Positions 28,876 to 40,871 are shown, counted from the stretch's first letter. The stretch is 64,000 bases of DNA from Mesostigma viride (GCA_009746045.1 RPFO01000348.1:1436301-1500300); one strand, 5' to 3'. Translations and numbers: made by a program. The notes: generated by a model not told the origin, from the sequence alone.

Positions 28876-31703
28876 GTGGAGCCCCCAGGACTACGTCCAG
28901 CGGTGGAGTTAACTGGTTTGCCTGCTGTGCATGTCCGTCCTGTGAACAACTTGTCTGCCTCTGATTCCACCACCCCATTGGGCCCTCCTATTCCCAGTCA
29001 ACTCTTGAAGTTCCAGGCTAGGCTGTTGAACGTGCCAGTCCCTTTGGCTCAGCCTTTATGTCTCTTCATGATTGACTCAGGTGCAGGAAGTAACTACATT
29101 TCCACTTCCTTGGTGCAGGAGCTGCATCTACCAGTGCTCCCCACCCTGTGCCTGTTAAGGTCCAATATTCTGATGGTAGGCAGAGTAACTCACCTGGCTA
29201 CGTGCAACTGCTTTTTCAAGTGTGCTCACGTCAAACCTTGTCTGTCACAGCAGATGTCATTCCACTCACTGCTGCTGATGTGATTCTGGGGATGCCATGG
29301 TTGGAGTCTGCTAATCCTGCCATCTTGTGGTCTGAGAAGGTGGTGCAGTTTCAGGATGGGTCAGTGTGGGACGCCACCACAGTGATTAAGGGGGGAGAAA
29401 GACCAGTCACAGAGTGCTGTTCTACTAATGAGGCTGTCAATGATGGGAGAGGGGTTGCAGGTGCCAAGGAGGACGTCAAGGTGCCTTCACTGGAAGAGAA
29501 ACGTGCTGCATTACTTAAGCACGTATGGTCTGCCAATCACACCTTGTCTTACCTGGCTACTTACCCAGTGGAACACGTCTTTCTCTTACAGCTGGTTCCT
29601 AACTCACCCTCTGATGAGACTCATGGCCACACGGTGAATGCTGTGAACCCAGTACCAGCTGTCACAGAGGAGGAGCAGAAGCTGCATGATGCCCTTTTGG
29701 ACAGGTTTGCTGCCATTTTTGAGGACAAAATGCCACAGTACCCTCCTGAAGGGCCAATCACTCATGTCATCAAGCTTGTGGATGGTGCCAGGCCTCCCTT
29801 TGTTCCCATGTACAGGATGGGGCCAGCTGAGATGGCAGAGCTGAAGGTGATCTTGACAGGCCTGTTGGAAGCTGGACTCATTCTTCCTGCCAATAGTCCT
29901 TTCAGCTCTGGGTGTTTGCTTGTCCCCAAGCATGATGGTGGATGGCGGTTGTGCATTGATCTGAGAGGCCTGAACAAGGTCACAGTGAAGTCCAAGTATC
30001 CCTTGCCACGGATTGATGAGCTGCTAGAGAGGACAGCTGGATCATCTTACTTCACCAAGTTTGACCTTAGACACGCGTTCTGGCAGATCAGGATAGCTAC
30101 TGAGGACATTCCAAAAACTGCATTCTCCACACCCTGGGGTCAGTTCCAGTGGACTGTGATGCCCATGGGGGCCTCCAACAGCCCAGCTACTATGCAGATG
30201 TTTGTGAATGCTATCTTTGGCCATCTGACAGGGAACTCTCTGCCTCAGATCTCCCCTGATCTCAGGAATCCCAGGTTCAAAGACATTGCCCACCTGTGTG
30301 ACCCTGCAAGACCCGTGTTCAGGACCTGCGTGGTGGCCTACATGGACGACATCCTGGTGCACTCAAAGACGTTCAAGGAGCATCTGGAGAACGTGGAGGA
30401 GGTCCTGAAGGTCATCCAGCACTACCACTTGTCTGTCAAGAGGTCTAAGGTGGAGTGGGGGCATGAAGTGGGGTTCCTAGGGTACAAGTTGAGTTCCTTG
30501 GGTATGACACCTGACAATGCTAAGATTGCTGCCATCCTTGAGTGGCCTGTGTTGCAGTCTGCACATGATGTCAAGTCCTTCCTGGGCATGGTGGGGTGGT
30601 ACAGGCGTTTTATCCCTGACATGGCTGCCATCTCCACCCCCTTGCTTGAGTTAATCAAGAAGGATGTTCAGTTTGAGTGGACAGATAGGTGTCAGCAGGC
30701 CTTTGACCTGTTGAAGCAGAAGCTCACATCCACCCCTGTGCTAGTGGGTCCCAATCCAGATCTACCTTATCAGGTTAGGTCAGATGCCTCTCAAGGCGCC
30801 ATAGGTGCTGTGCTGATGCAAGACCATGGCTATGGACCACAGCCAGTGGAGTACATGTCTAAAACCATGAGCTCAGCTGAACGTAACTACCCTGTACACG
30901 AGCAGGAGTTGCTGGGTTTAGTGGTAGCATGTCACAAGTGGGAGCATCTGTTGAAGGGAGCTCAGTTTTCTGTGGCTAGCAGTGCTACAGATGGGCTAGG
31001 GCAAGAGTCTATCACCCTGATGACTGACCACAGGCCCTTGGTGCACGTGCTAGAACAGAGTAGGATGAGTAAGAGGATGGCTGGGTGGATGGAGTACCTA
31101 GGGGGGTTCTATCCTTTCTCTGTGCAGTATGTCCCAGGATCACAGAATGTGGTGCCAGACGCCCTCTCTAGGAGAAGGGATCTGATGGGAACATTTCACG
31201 AGGATCTGGATATTTGTGCTGCCATGGTTTCTGTAGTAGAGTGTGGTGCTGTCACCAGGGCACAGGCAGCTAACCAGCAAACCTCCAAGCTGAGTCCACC
31301 CCCTGTAGAGGCTAGCTTTAGTCACGAGATGCTCATTGACCAGGGCTCTGTCCCAGGGTCGACAGGCGTCCAGGGTGGGGATCAGTCACTGCAGGGCAGT
31401 CTTAGGGAGGGTTCTGCTGGTAGCCAGTCCACTCTCTCAACACAACCAAGCACAGAGAATCCTAGGAGGGGGAAGGGACGGCCCAGGAAGTGGATACTGG
31501 AGCCAGGGATGCTGGCCAAATCTAGAGGATTGGCAGCTGAGATCAAGGGGAAGTCACGTACACCTGTGGCTGATGTTCTGTCATCCAAGCATCTAGTCAC
31601 TAGTCACCTGCAGGAGGGTGAGGTGCTGCAACTGCAGCCTTTAGGACCTGGCAAACAGCTAGTCCTGCCTAACCCTATGAGTATTGCCCTGCACTGGACG
31701 TGA
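28876..31703 (+). pseudogene. pol: protease, reverse transcriptase, RNase H
   Basis: An aspartic protease (active site 'MIDSGAGSNYIS' near 29070) is followed by a frame change near 29145. An 851-codon ORF (29148-31703) then carries the RT, with 'LRGLNKVTVKSKYPLPRID', 'FDLRHAFWQI', and the catalytic 'YMDDILVHS' near 30338. RNase H follows: 'SDASQGAIGAVL' near 30781, 'HEQELLGLV', 'MTDHRPLVHVLE' near 31020. The ORF stops at 31703 because a 2-bp difference precedes the piggyBac insertion. In the minus copy the same sequence reads on into integrase. Confidence 0.93.
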
Positions 31704-32040
31704 TTAACCCCTCAACCGTCTCTGACTCGTGCCTAGGATGAGTCACCAGTTGCACAGTACGCCACAGGTGCCCCCATTCAGCCTAATTATTATTTCCAGA
31801 CCATACTGGGAACCAAGCACCCCCATATGAGGGCCCACCTGGGGGTATAGTGGGTGGTCCCAGTACTAGCCCCCCCTGCTCTATAAATAGCCCCCCCCTC
31901 AGGGGGGTACGATGAGTGTGTGTGGTGACACCCTTATAGTGCATGACAGACCCCTTTCCTCAATAAGTTGACCCTGGGGTTGGTTTTGTAGATAGATTTA
32001 CTAGTTATGATGGGTTACCAACACTAAAAATTGTAACCAC

Positions 32041-32515
32041 CCCAGGGACCCACCTGGTAGTGCTAAAAATAACTGGTGACTCATTTGAGTCACCAGTTGG
32101 CTTTGGGCTAAAACAAGCATTCTAGAGCAGTTTTGAGCATGGACATGATAGGTAAGCATGGAATATTGGTAAACATGCATGCTAACACTTATTCCCACCT
32201 GTCTGCCACCAATACTTGCCATAACCACTGCAGGTCCCTGCCGGATATGCTACGCGCGGGCCGCGAGTACGGGATTCACAATTCCTTATATTGCATGATG
32301 GACCATGTGTACCCTGAATTTTACCCTAGTATTGCAGGGGGGGCTGCAACTGTACCCTAGCACTATGTCCAAGCACTTACATGTCATGTTTCACCCAGGG
32401 ACCCACAATTTAATGCTAAAAATAACTGGTGACTCATTTGAGTCACCAGTTATTTGGGGGCTACGATAAGCATCCTAGTGCAGTTTTGAGCATGGAAATG
32501 ATAGGTAAGCATGAA
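32041..32515. repeat. Direct repeat pair with 26-bp palindromes
   Basis: Two copies of about 120 bp (32041-32162 and 32396-32515) each contain the perfect inverted repeat ACTGGTGACTCA-TT-TGAGTCACCAGT (32072-32097 and 32425-32450). They are subterminal in the piggyBac element. A partial match (GAGTCACCAGTTG) lies at about 31740, close to the terminal repeat. Confidence 0.85.
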
Positions 32516-32715
32516 ACATGCATGATTATGTTTATTACAGCCAATCTGGCACAATTATATGCTTCAGCAATTGTAAACCACTACCACACGCTTGGAAACC
32601 CGCTGCTACGTGTAGTAATTATTATCACATGCATGATGGACCGTTACATGATTGGCAATGCAAGGGCATGTGCGTTTGCACACAAACATGACATCCAAGC
32701 ATTCCTAGATGCAAA

Positions 32716-32836
32716 AGTAACCCAAGGACCGTGCAGTAACACTGAAAACTGCCAACTAGAAGTAGGTGGCACGGTGACCCAAGGTTCGTGTAGTAACACT
32801 GAAAACTGCCAACTAGAATTAGGTGGCACCGTGACC
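32716..32836. repeat. 57-60 bp tandem duplication
   Basis: Two copies share AACACTGAAAACTGCCAACT and AGGTGGCAC(G/C)GTGACC, inside the non-coding left part of the piggyBac element. Confidence 0.8.
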
Positions 32837-33023
32837 ATCGTGGTGCAGATTTTCAGCTGCACACTATGCATAAACATGAGACCTAATAACACGTGCCCAT
32901 GAAAGAATAACACATGCTATAACACACTTCAAACCATGCCGGCCCATGGTGATACACGGCGCGCTTGAGCGCGGACAGAAAAGGCCAAATGCCATGCCAC
33001 GTAGGCAACAAGTGCTAACATTA

Positions 33024-33382
33024 TCAGTCAGCCTCCTTTTGAAACAGTCCGGCGCGGACATGCTCCGCCCTGAGGTGGAGGCGCCGCGCCACCCCCTTGA
33101 GCTTCTTGGTGGTGGCTGCTGCCTTCCTCGTCGCAGTGCCCTTGAACACCTTGGCGCACACCCCGCGCTCGGTGAGGGGCACCCACACCCGCTGCTTGGT
33201 CACGTTGAAGTCCAGCCCCTCCACCTTGCCGGAGTGGAAGAGGCCGAAGCAGTTGCGGTCCATGTTGCAGCAGAAAGCCATGTCGCAGTGCTTGCACATG
33301 ACCGAGGTCTTGTGCTTCTTGCCTTGCGCGGAGCACAGATGGCACCGCACCTGCTCCACCCACGGGATCCTCACGGGGGGGT
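33024..33382 (-). pseudogene. piggyBac transposase, C-terminal zinc-binding part
   Basis: On the minus strand this reads 'VRCHLCSAQGKKHKTSVMC' then 'KHCDMAFCCNMDRNCFGLFH', the Cys/His-rich C-terminal domain of piggyBac transposases, which binds the element ends. It ends 'GLFQKEAD' at the stop near 33024. It is separated from the rest of the gene by the insertion at 33387-35896; the two sides meet at the duplicated AGTG. Confidence 0.85.
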
Positions 33383-33386
33383 AGTG

Positions 33387-34468
33387 TGTCGCGTTTGCGT
33401 GCCATATCATCCTGGACTGGTCATTACCGCTACTTGGAATGCATCCACTATCAGCAGTAATCATGTGTGAGATATGCCACCTAAAATGAGAATGAAAGGT
33501 GCGGTCCTTTATGGCACCGCCACCTTCATGTCAGGCAATCCGGCCCAACCAGCCGATTCTTGAGACCATGCTTTATCATTAAAGCAACCAAAAGGCATTT
33601 CAATTCCAATGAGATACATGACGAATTACAAAGAGTGTCGAGTTGTAATGTTGTAGTTATAAGAGCAGCTGTGAGGTCCCTTGGTTGACGCCACTGCAGG
33701 CCCCTTGTGGCGGCAGTGCGCGTGTGTTCCCGACCTAGTTCCTACTGGCATTCTTGCCAACGACGACCAGGGTGCCCGAAGGCCCTATCCCTTGTCTCGT
33801 TCTCAGTCTTACACACATTCTTAACAAAACCAATACATTGTCATATCCGTCAGTCCATCCTCATGGCAACTGACTGCATGCAACCACTCACGGGGGCTGC
33901 TCCGGGCTGCTCGAACTATTTCACCCCATGAAGACAACAAACCAGTTGTGAGGGAGAGAAACGGACGAACAACGACCACCATGGTTCGTTGCTCATCCTT
34001 CTATACTGCTCAAAGCTCAAGCCTGGCGGCTGGCGCCACTAGCGCCACTTTAGACATCAGCCAATCATAACATTGTCTAATTTCCGACAAGCTAAACTTC
34101 AAGCTTTATCTGTCAAGCGAACACAAATATACAAGGGCAAATCTGTCGGCTATGCCAGGCACCGCCTGGGGCTTCCTTGCATTTGTGTCTGGTGTCCCAC
34201 GTTGAAATCCTGAAATTGCACATCTGCTCAGTGCCTCGCCGGCTTGCTGCGTACCAGCATTCGGCAAACTGCCCTTGTGACGAATGTCAGTGAAATTCAG
34301 GTCCGCCCAAAAGTTCCGTCAGCAAATTCAGCGGACTTGGCGCGTGAGTACAATTGAGATCCGCGGCGTCAGTACCGGGCCGCGGTATAGCAACCCGCAC
34401 AAGGCTGCGGACGTCAGAATTACGCTAAAATCTGAATTGCGGACCGGTGATAGATCACGGACGCGACA
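33387..34468. repeat. TG...CA unit, copy A (1082 bp)
   Basis: It begins TGTCGCGTTTGCGTG and ends GATCACGGACGCGACA, so the termini are 7-bp inverted TGTCGCG/CGCGACA. It is preceded by AGTG (33383-33386). It is nearly identical to copy B except for a 346-bp block absent here. TG/CA termini and a 4-bp target duplication suggest a long terminal repeat. No coding domain is recognised. Confidence 0.8.
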
Positions 34469-34470
34469 GC

Positions 34471-35896
34471 TGTCGCGTTTGCGTGCCATATCATCCTGGA
34501 CTGGTCATTACCGCTACTTGGAATGCATCCACTATCAGCAGTAATCATGTGTGAGATATGCCACCTCCCCCCCCACTATTTAGCTCACAACAACGGGAGA
34601 GCAAAAAGTGAAAGAAAGGCATCTCACACGAAAGAAGGAAGCCCAAAGAGGGCGTCATTCCAGGCAGCAGCAAAAAGGAAAAAAAAATCCAGCTGCTCCA
34701 AGATGCTTTTCCAGGATCAGCAACAACCTTAACATGCATGCTTTTAAAGGCTTAGCAATAACCGCTTCAATGGCTTTTTACCGGGAAAAGCCTAACCTCT
34801 TCAGATGCTTTTGAAGGCTAAGCAATAACCTCTTCCTTGTGCTTCCCTGGGTGAAGCAGGAGGAACATCCAGGCTGGCCGGACTGAACCCATCATGGGTT
34901 GTTCGTCCGTTTAAAATGAGAATGAAAGGTGCGGTCCTTTATGGCACCGCCACCTTCATGTCAGGCAATCCGGCCCAACCAGCCGATTCTTGAGACCATG
35001 CTTTATCATTAAAGCAACCAAAAGGCATTTCAATTCCAATGAGATACATGACGAATTACAAAGAGTGTCGAGTTGTAATGTTGTAGTTATAAGAGCAGCT
35101 GTGAGGTCCCTTGGTTGACGCCACTGCAGGCCCCTTGTGGCGGCAGTGCGCGTGTGTTCCCGACCTAGTTCCTACTGGCATTCTTGCCAACGACGACCAG
35201 GGTGCCCGAAGGCCCTATCCCTTGTCTCGTTCTCAGTCTTACACACATTCTCAACAAAACCAATACATTGTCATATCCGTCAGTCCATCCTCATGGCAAC
35301 TGACTGCATGCAACCACTCACGGGGGCTGCTCCGGGCTGCTCGAACTATTTCACCCCATGAAGACAACAAACCAGTTGTGAGGGAGAGAAACGGACGAAC
35401 AACGACCACCATGGTTCGTTGCTCATCCTTCTATACTGCTCAAAGCTCAAGCCTGGCGGCTGGCGCCACTAGCGCCACTTTAGACATCAGCCAATCATAA
35501 CATTGTCTAATTTCCGACAAGCTAAACTTCAAGCTTTATCTGTCAAGCGAACACAAATATACAAGGGCAAATCTGTCGGCTATGCCAGGCACCGCCTGGG
35601 GCTTCCTTGCATTTGTGTCTGGTGTCCCACGTTGAAATCCTGAAATTGCACATCTGCTCAGTGCCTCGCCGGCTTGCTGCGTACCAGCATTCGGCAAACT
35701 GCCCTTGTGACGAATGTCAGTGAAATTCAGGTCCGCCCAAAAGTTCCGTCAGCAAATTCAGCGGACTTGGCGCGTGAGTACAATTGAGATCCGCGGCGTC
35801 AGTACCGGGCCGCGGTATAGCAACCCGCACAAGGCTGCGGACGTCAGAATTACGCTAAAATCTGAATTGCGGACGTGATAGATCACGGACGCGACA
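34471..35896. repeat. TG...CA unit, copy B (1426 bp)
   Basis: It is separated from copy A by just two bases (GC, 34469-34470) and followed by AGTG (35897-35900). It carries an additional 346-bp block at 34567-34912 and one 2-bp difference near 35875. Copies A and B together interrupt the piggyBac transposase gene. Confidence 0.8.
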
Positions 35897-37810
35897 AGTG
35901 CAGGGTGCCCACGCGGCCCACGTCGCGGCTGAGGGGGATGTCCGCGACCTGCAGCTCACGGATGGGCAGGGTTGCGCCCGGCCATGCGTTGTCCTTGAGC
36001 TCCTTGGCCAGCTTGCTCAGGAAGAACGAGTGGGTCATGACATCCTTCGTCTCCGTGTGGATCATGACGTGCAGCAGGTAGCTGTTGGTGAGGACGTTGG
36101 CGAAGTGCCCCATCGATCAGCAGGCGCACCCACCACACCCGTGTCACGAGCGCCTTGCACACGTCGTACTCGGCGCAGTACTGGTCGCACAAGTCAGTGG
36201 CCTTGTAGGTCAGCCAGTACTCCACGATGTTGTGGGGCGCAGTCACCTCCTTCCGCACCCCGGTGTGGCCACCGTGCCGGGTGACCTGCACCTCCTCGAG
36301 GCAGCCCAGCCCCTTGGAGAGCGTCCACACCGGCTTCTTGTCCTGCCAGCTGCAGAGCAGGTGCCCCTCGTCGCTCGCTGCCCACGCGTAGTCCCCCTGC
36401 TTCACCTCCTTCTTAATTCTTGGGCATGCGCTTGGTCACCTCGTCGAAGGGCAGCCCCTTGCGGTTGGCGCAGATGGTGCCCACCACGCGGTGGCCCATC
36501 TCAGCGACCCGGTCAATGGCGCGCTTGCTCGTGTAGAAGCGGTCCATTGCCACGGTGGCGGGGTGGGGCACCGCAGCCACCATGCGCTCCACCACCTTGT
36601 AGGTGTGGTCCTCCTCCTTGACCTTGTCGTATAGGTCTCCACCTTGATGAGGTAGCCGGTCTTGTCGTTCAGCGCAAACATCTTGATGTGGAAGGGCTCG
36701 GGCTTGGTGGGGTTGAAGCACTTGGCGGGGCACATCTTGTGGCGCGTGGGGATGGAGCGCTCGTCCAGCGCGATGCGCTCCCCGGGCTTCACGTACTTCG
36801 GGTAGAGCGTGTTGAGGTGCTCCTCCATGCAGCCACAGGGTCTGCCACAGAATGTGCGCCCTCGGGTCGGTGTCGCGGGCAGGGCGCTGGGCAGATGGCT
36901 GGCAGTGGAGGAAGCGCGCAATCTGCTCGAACCGCTTCTGCGTCATCACCTCCTGGAAGCAGACGGGCTTTCCCACACCCATCCCCTCGCTGCCAAAGAA
37001 GTCATCCCTCGAAGGGAACCTGCTCAGGGCCATGCTGATGATGATGCCCAGAAATTTCCCCAGCTCATGCATTGTCAGCGGGCGCCACTCACGCGCGCCT
37101 GGCTTGCCCGCCCCCTTGAGCTCAGCATAGTCGTTGGTCTCCTTGACAATCTTGGCCATGACATCACGTTGGGACCAGAAAAGGGAGAACAGCCCCAGGG
37201 GCCCAAAATTGAGCTGGACAGAGGAAAGGTTTTGAGGGCAGGCGGTACCTGTCGGCGGCGTGTGCGCCGGAGTCTCGGGAAAAGGAAACGCATCTGGCTT
37301 GCCGAAACCAAATTCCCAGACAGTCTCCGCTGGCTCCTCGATGGCAGGGGTGTCGTCAAGAAAATCCGAATCATCGAGCTCAGCCTTGCGGCTCGGCACC
37401 GGACCATCCGCAGCGGCTTTCACGTAGACAACGTCGTCATCGGAACCGTCCGAGACAACTTCGTTGGCCTTCGCCGCCAGGGATGATTTGCGCCTTTTCG
37501 GGGCGTGGCTGATGGCAGGGGTCTTCTTCGGGTTGCCGGTAGCACGCTTGGCCGGCTTGCGTGGCTTGACCGGGGTCGGCAGGTCGAGATCCACGGACTT
37601 GTCGTCGTCCTCCTCGCCGGCGTCAGATTCGCTATCCTGGCCCTGCTCGCTATCATCGTCATTGCTATCAGCCGTAAGGGCCGGCCTGGCTGCGCATTCC
37701 TTTACCAGAGCTGCGTACTCATCTGAGCTGCACGAATATATGAAAACCTGCTCATGGCTGAATGAATACATAATGCTGCTTGTCGCCCTCAAACTTGCAC
37801 CACGCACCAT
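35883..37810 (-). pseudogene. piggyBac transposase, DDE domain, multiply frameshifted
   Basis: Minus-strand segments in order: an acidic Ser/Asp-rich N-terminal part; 'LGKFLGIIISMALSRFPSR' (family 'FLGl...g'); 'FEQIARFLHC'; 'ERIALDERSIPTRHKMC' with the first catalytic Asp; 'KMFALNDKTGYLIKVETY'; 'MDRFYTSKRAIDRVAEMG' with the second Asp; 'GTICANRKGLP', a piggyBac hallmark; and 'WWVRLLI' leading into 'DVMTHSFFLSKLAKEL'. The frame changes near 36920, 36640, 36410 and 36113. It is therefore a decayed gene even without the insertion that removes its zinc-binding end. Confidence 0.85.
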
Positions 37811-38069
37811 TTCCGGCCGGCTTCTTTGCCACTACCTTGCCAGGAAGACGCACTTCGCTATGTTTCTCCCCATACTGCGCTATCGCCCACTCTAGCCCGA
37901 ACTTTTCCGCGGGCACTGCAATGAGAATGCCCTTTTTCAGCTTAAAATCCCGCAGATCTGTCACCTTTTCGTCCGCCATGTCTACGTCCGCGCAACCCTT
38001 CTTTTTCGTCTCCTTCGTTTTTGTCAGTTTTCGTGGAACTTTTTTGGCGCCAAAACTGCGGTGCACCAT
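37752..38069 (-). pseudogene. Possible N-terminal part of the piggyBac transposase
   Basis: A lysine-rich ORF beginning near 38069 ('KVPRKLTKTKETKKKG') leads to 'KFGLEWAIAQYGEKH' and stops at 37752. The transposase frame resumes in another frame just downstream. A small intron or a frameshift could join them; I found no convincing splice pair. It could be an accessory DNA-binding segment, but I do not recognise a domain. Confidence 0.5.
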
Positions 38070-38294
38070 GCAGGGTACCCTGTTGACTTTGACCAGGGTT
38101 TACACCCTGGTCCGGTGGTCAGATACGGTCAGTCAGTAGCGCTACGGACAGAGCAGATCTAGATCTTTCCAACGGTCCTATTTTTACCCGCGAAAACCTT
38201 CCCGCGAGATTTCTACAGGGCGCACAAACTCATGCCGAATTCCAGTCATGAGTAAAACTCGTGGTCGAAAATCGGCACGAGGACGGTTTAGGGG

Positions 38295-39847
38295 CCTTCA
38301 CTAAAACTGAGGACCTGGCCACTAAGGCCATTCAGGAAGGAAGCTTTGGTAACAGGCCTGTATAGAGTACTGGGAGGGAGTCCTTTATGTCCACACCCAG
38401 GATGCAGATCATGTAGTGACCAGGAAGGTCTATGTGCCAGAAATGGCCATTCCCACTGTGTTGCATTGCTTCCATGACGACGTGACTGCGTGTCATCCTG
38501 GGTATGCTAAGCTTCTCCATGAAGTACAAGAGAGGTTTTGGTGGCCTGGCATGTTTCGTGATATCAAAGCCTATGTGGCTTCCTGTGACTCATGCCAAAG
38601 GAATAAGGTTAGGACTCAGGCAGTGCCTATTGTCTTTCCTATGGCCATGCCTATTCCCCTTCGACCCTGGATCAGTGTGACCATGGACTTCATTTGTGGC
38701 TTGCCTGTTTCTGATGCTGGCAATGACAGGATACTGGTGGTGATGGACAGGCTGTCTAGAATGTGCCATCTCATCCCCTGCAATGCCCATCTCACAGCTG
38801 CCCAGTGTGTAGAGTTGTTCATGAAGGAGGTGTACAGACTGCATGGCATGCCACGTGTAATCATCACTGACCAGGATCCCTTGTGGATGTCTGGGTTCTG
38901 GAAGTCTTTCTTTGACATCCTGGACACTAAGTTGGCCTTTGGAGTAGCATACAGGTGTGCCAGCACGGGGGCTGTGGAGAGGCTGAACCGTATTGTACGG
39001 GAATGCCAGAAGCACTATTGTACCCATGATAACAAGGAATGGGACAAGAAACTTCCCTTCATAGAGTTTGCCATCAACAACTCACCCCTGGCTCCTCACC
39101 AAATGTCTCCATTTGTCATTTGCCATGGCCAGTGCCCCTTGACTCCATTTGACCTGGAGTTACCTGACAGGGATGCTGAAGGCCCCTTCAGAAGACGCCT
39201 AACCTCTATTAACCAGCTGATAGCATCCTTCCAGGAAGCTCACAGTATGGTTGCTGCTCAGATGTTGCATGCACAGGACAAGTATTTAAACAATGCTTGG
39301 CAACAGATGTTGGCTACACACACCTTTGTGGCTCCTGGTGACCTGGTGCTCTTGGAGGCTAATCGTGTGCTACCTGAAAAGGAGCAATGCAGGAAACTGC
39401 AACCCTTGTGGTTGGGACCTTACCCTGTCCTGGACACCTTCCACTATGGGACTGTAGTTCAAGTCCAGGTGCCTTCCCACTGGAGGCTTAAGACTAATGT
39501 GTTTCACCTGGCCCAGCTCAAGCTGTATAAACGCAACACCTTGCAGGGACGCCTTTCTCAGTGCTCCATTACCATTTGAGCTGGATACTGAGGGGGAGAG
39601 GATATATGAAGTGGAGCAGCTGGTGGCTCACAGAGTCAAAGGAAAGGGTAGGACCAAGCAGCTGCAGTTTAAGGTGCACTCAGTGGAAAGGAGAGTTAGA
39701 GTCTACTGCCACATGGCTGTGGTTGTCTGACTTGACTCACTGCCATGAGGTGGTCCAGGAGTATTGCCAAAAGAAGGGGCTCACTCTTCCTTCTTGGTAT
39801 ACTGAGTTGGTGAAAACCACTGCTCCCCTTCCTATATCCCAGGACTA
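38295..39847 (+). pseudogene. Integrase and chromodomain of plus chromovirus
   Basis: This resumes pol after the piggyBac insertion. It has the HHCC zinc domain ('HPGYAKLLHEVQERFWWPGM', 'CDSCQRNK') near 38490-38600. The catalytic core residues are in 'SVTMDFICGLP' (D, near 38685), 'IITDQDPLWMS' (D, near 38865) and 'ERLNRIVREC' (E, near 38980). A C-terminal chromodomain-like part follows ('YEVEQLVAHRV', 'LQFKVH', 'ATWLWLSDLTHC', 39605-39760) that in chromoviruses directs integration to marked chromatin. Frames shift near 39560 and 39690. Confidence 0.9.
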
Positions 39848-39849
39848 AC

Positions 39850-40871
39850 GAATGGTTTCTTCGTGCATGCTGTGTGGTCCCAGATGGACTGGAGGAGTTC
39901 ACGTACCCCAACTTGGGCCTGGGCGCCACCACGGAGGAAGGGGTCACGGGTATGCATCCAGAGAACCCCAACCCCATGAGTTATGTGGAATCTCTGTTTG
40001 ACACTATTGTCAGGCGTGACCTTAGGAGGGGTCAGCAGATGGATACCATTAACAAGCTCTTGCATTCAGTGATCTCCAAGCAGGATCGATAGGCTACAGG
40101 AGCTTCTGCAGGGGTTGTCCTTGTCCCAGCCCCAGATGGGGAGTGGTGTTAACATAGCTCTCAGCTCCAGCAGCATTCCCATCATTCAGATTCCTCGTCA
40201 TGTGGTACCTGTCAAGAATGTGGTGGCCTATGTGGATCACAGGAAGTGCACGGGACCTTGTGAGCATTGTGAGACGCTGGCCAAGGCAGTGGCTGCCCTT
40301 AACAGGGAGGAGGGGGAAGTGAGCCCTGAGGGTTATGTGGAGGAGGTCTTGTCTCAGTTGCACACCAGCCTGTACGAGATTGGCTCTCCTTTTGTGGGCC
40401 ACCTGTTGCACAGGATGTTTGCCGTGACTCCAGGACCTGAGATTGACATGAGACCTGCAGAGGGGCAGGATATGTTGACCACCTTGCCTGAGGCTTTGAA
40501 AGGAGCCTTTATGCAGTTCCAGCCAGTGAGCATGGGTGAGGCCTCCTACATGGAGTTGTTGGAGTTTTCAGTTCAGCAGGGAGACTTTGATTTGGCTCCT
40601 TCTTCTTCCAGCTCGGTCAAGGGGTGCTTCCCTTTGGAGACATCCAACCTTTTCTGCAGCCCAGGGTTGCCCAAGTACACCATGGAGCTCAAGGTTCGTC
40701 TGACCCCATTGAGGGTGTTGGTGCCTTTGATAGGTGCTAAGTGGTCAGTGGTCAGGACCTTTCTCCAGTTCTGCATGGTGGGCGTACAGGTCATGGGTGA
40801 GCAGGCACCAGACGTCTTCTACGTGGGTGATGGATCCTGAGAGCCAGTCTGTGGTGCTTCTCTCCTACCCC
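39850..40871 (+). pseudogene. Unrecognised third ORF of plus chromovirus (5' part)
   Basis: Downstream of the chromodomain, coding-like sequence reads 'NPMSYVESLFDTIVRRDLRR', then 'IIQIPRHVVPVKNVVAYVDH', a cysteine cluster 'CTGPCEHCETLAKA', and 'LRVLVPLIGAKWSVVRTF'. It continues across the minus-element insertion to 50352-50523, ending 'KDGVNGDWYSL'. It is about 390 codons in all. The minus copy has the same ORF, so it belongs to the family rather than being a chance ORF. I recognise no domain. Its position corresponds to env in envelope-bearing retroelements, but I see no signal peptide or membrane segment. The frame breaks near 40090. Confidence 0.7.

Larger units (their letters stand above)
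31708..38294 (-). mobile_element. piggyBac-type DNA transposon, interrupted
   Basis: It is inserted at TTAA (31704-31707). The ends are inverted: CCCCTCAACCGTC at the left and, reverse-complemented, CCCCTAAACCGTC at the right; both continue with CTCGTGCC after a short gap. The transposase lies on the minus strand. The insertion point is defined by comparison with the uninterrupted minus chromovirus copy. The right-hand TTAA is absent: relative to that copy the six bases TTAAGG are missing there. A tandem TG...CA insertion splits the transposase gene. Confidence 0.85.

Noticed and set aside
32429-32902. 157-codon plus-strand ORF inside the piggyBac element
   Set aside because: It runs through the palindrome and the 57-60 bp tandem duplication and resembles no protein family. 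Non-coding element sequence is the simpler reading.
39850-40871. Third ORF as a retroviral-type env gene
   Set aside because: I see no signal peptide, furin-like site or membrane segment. Left as unknown rather than env.
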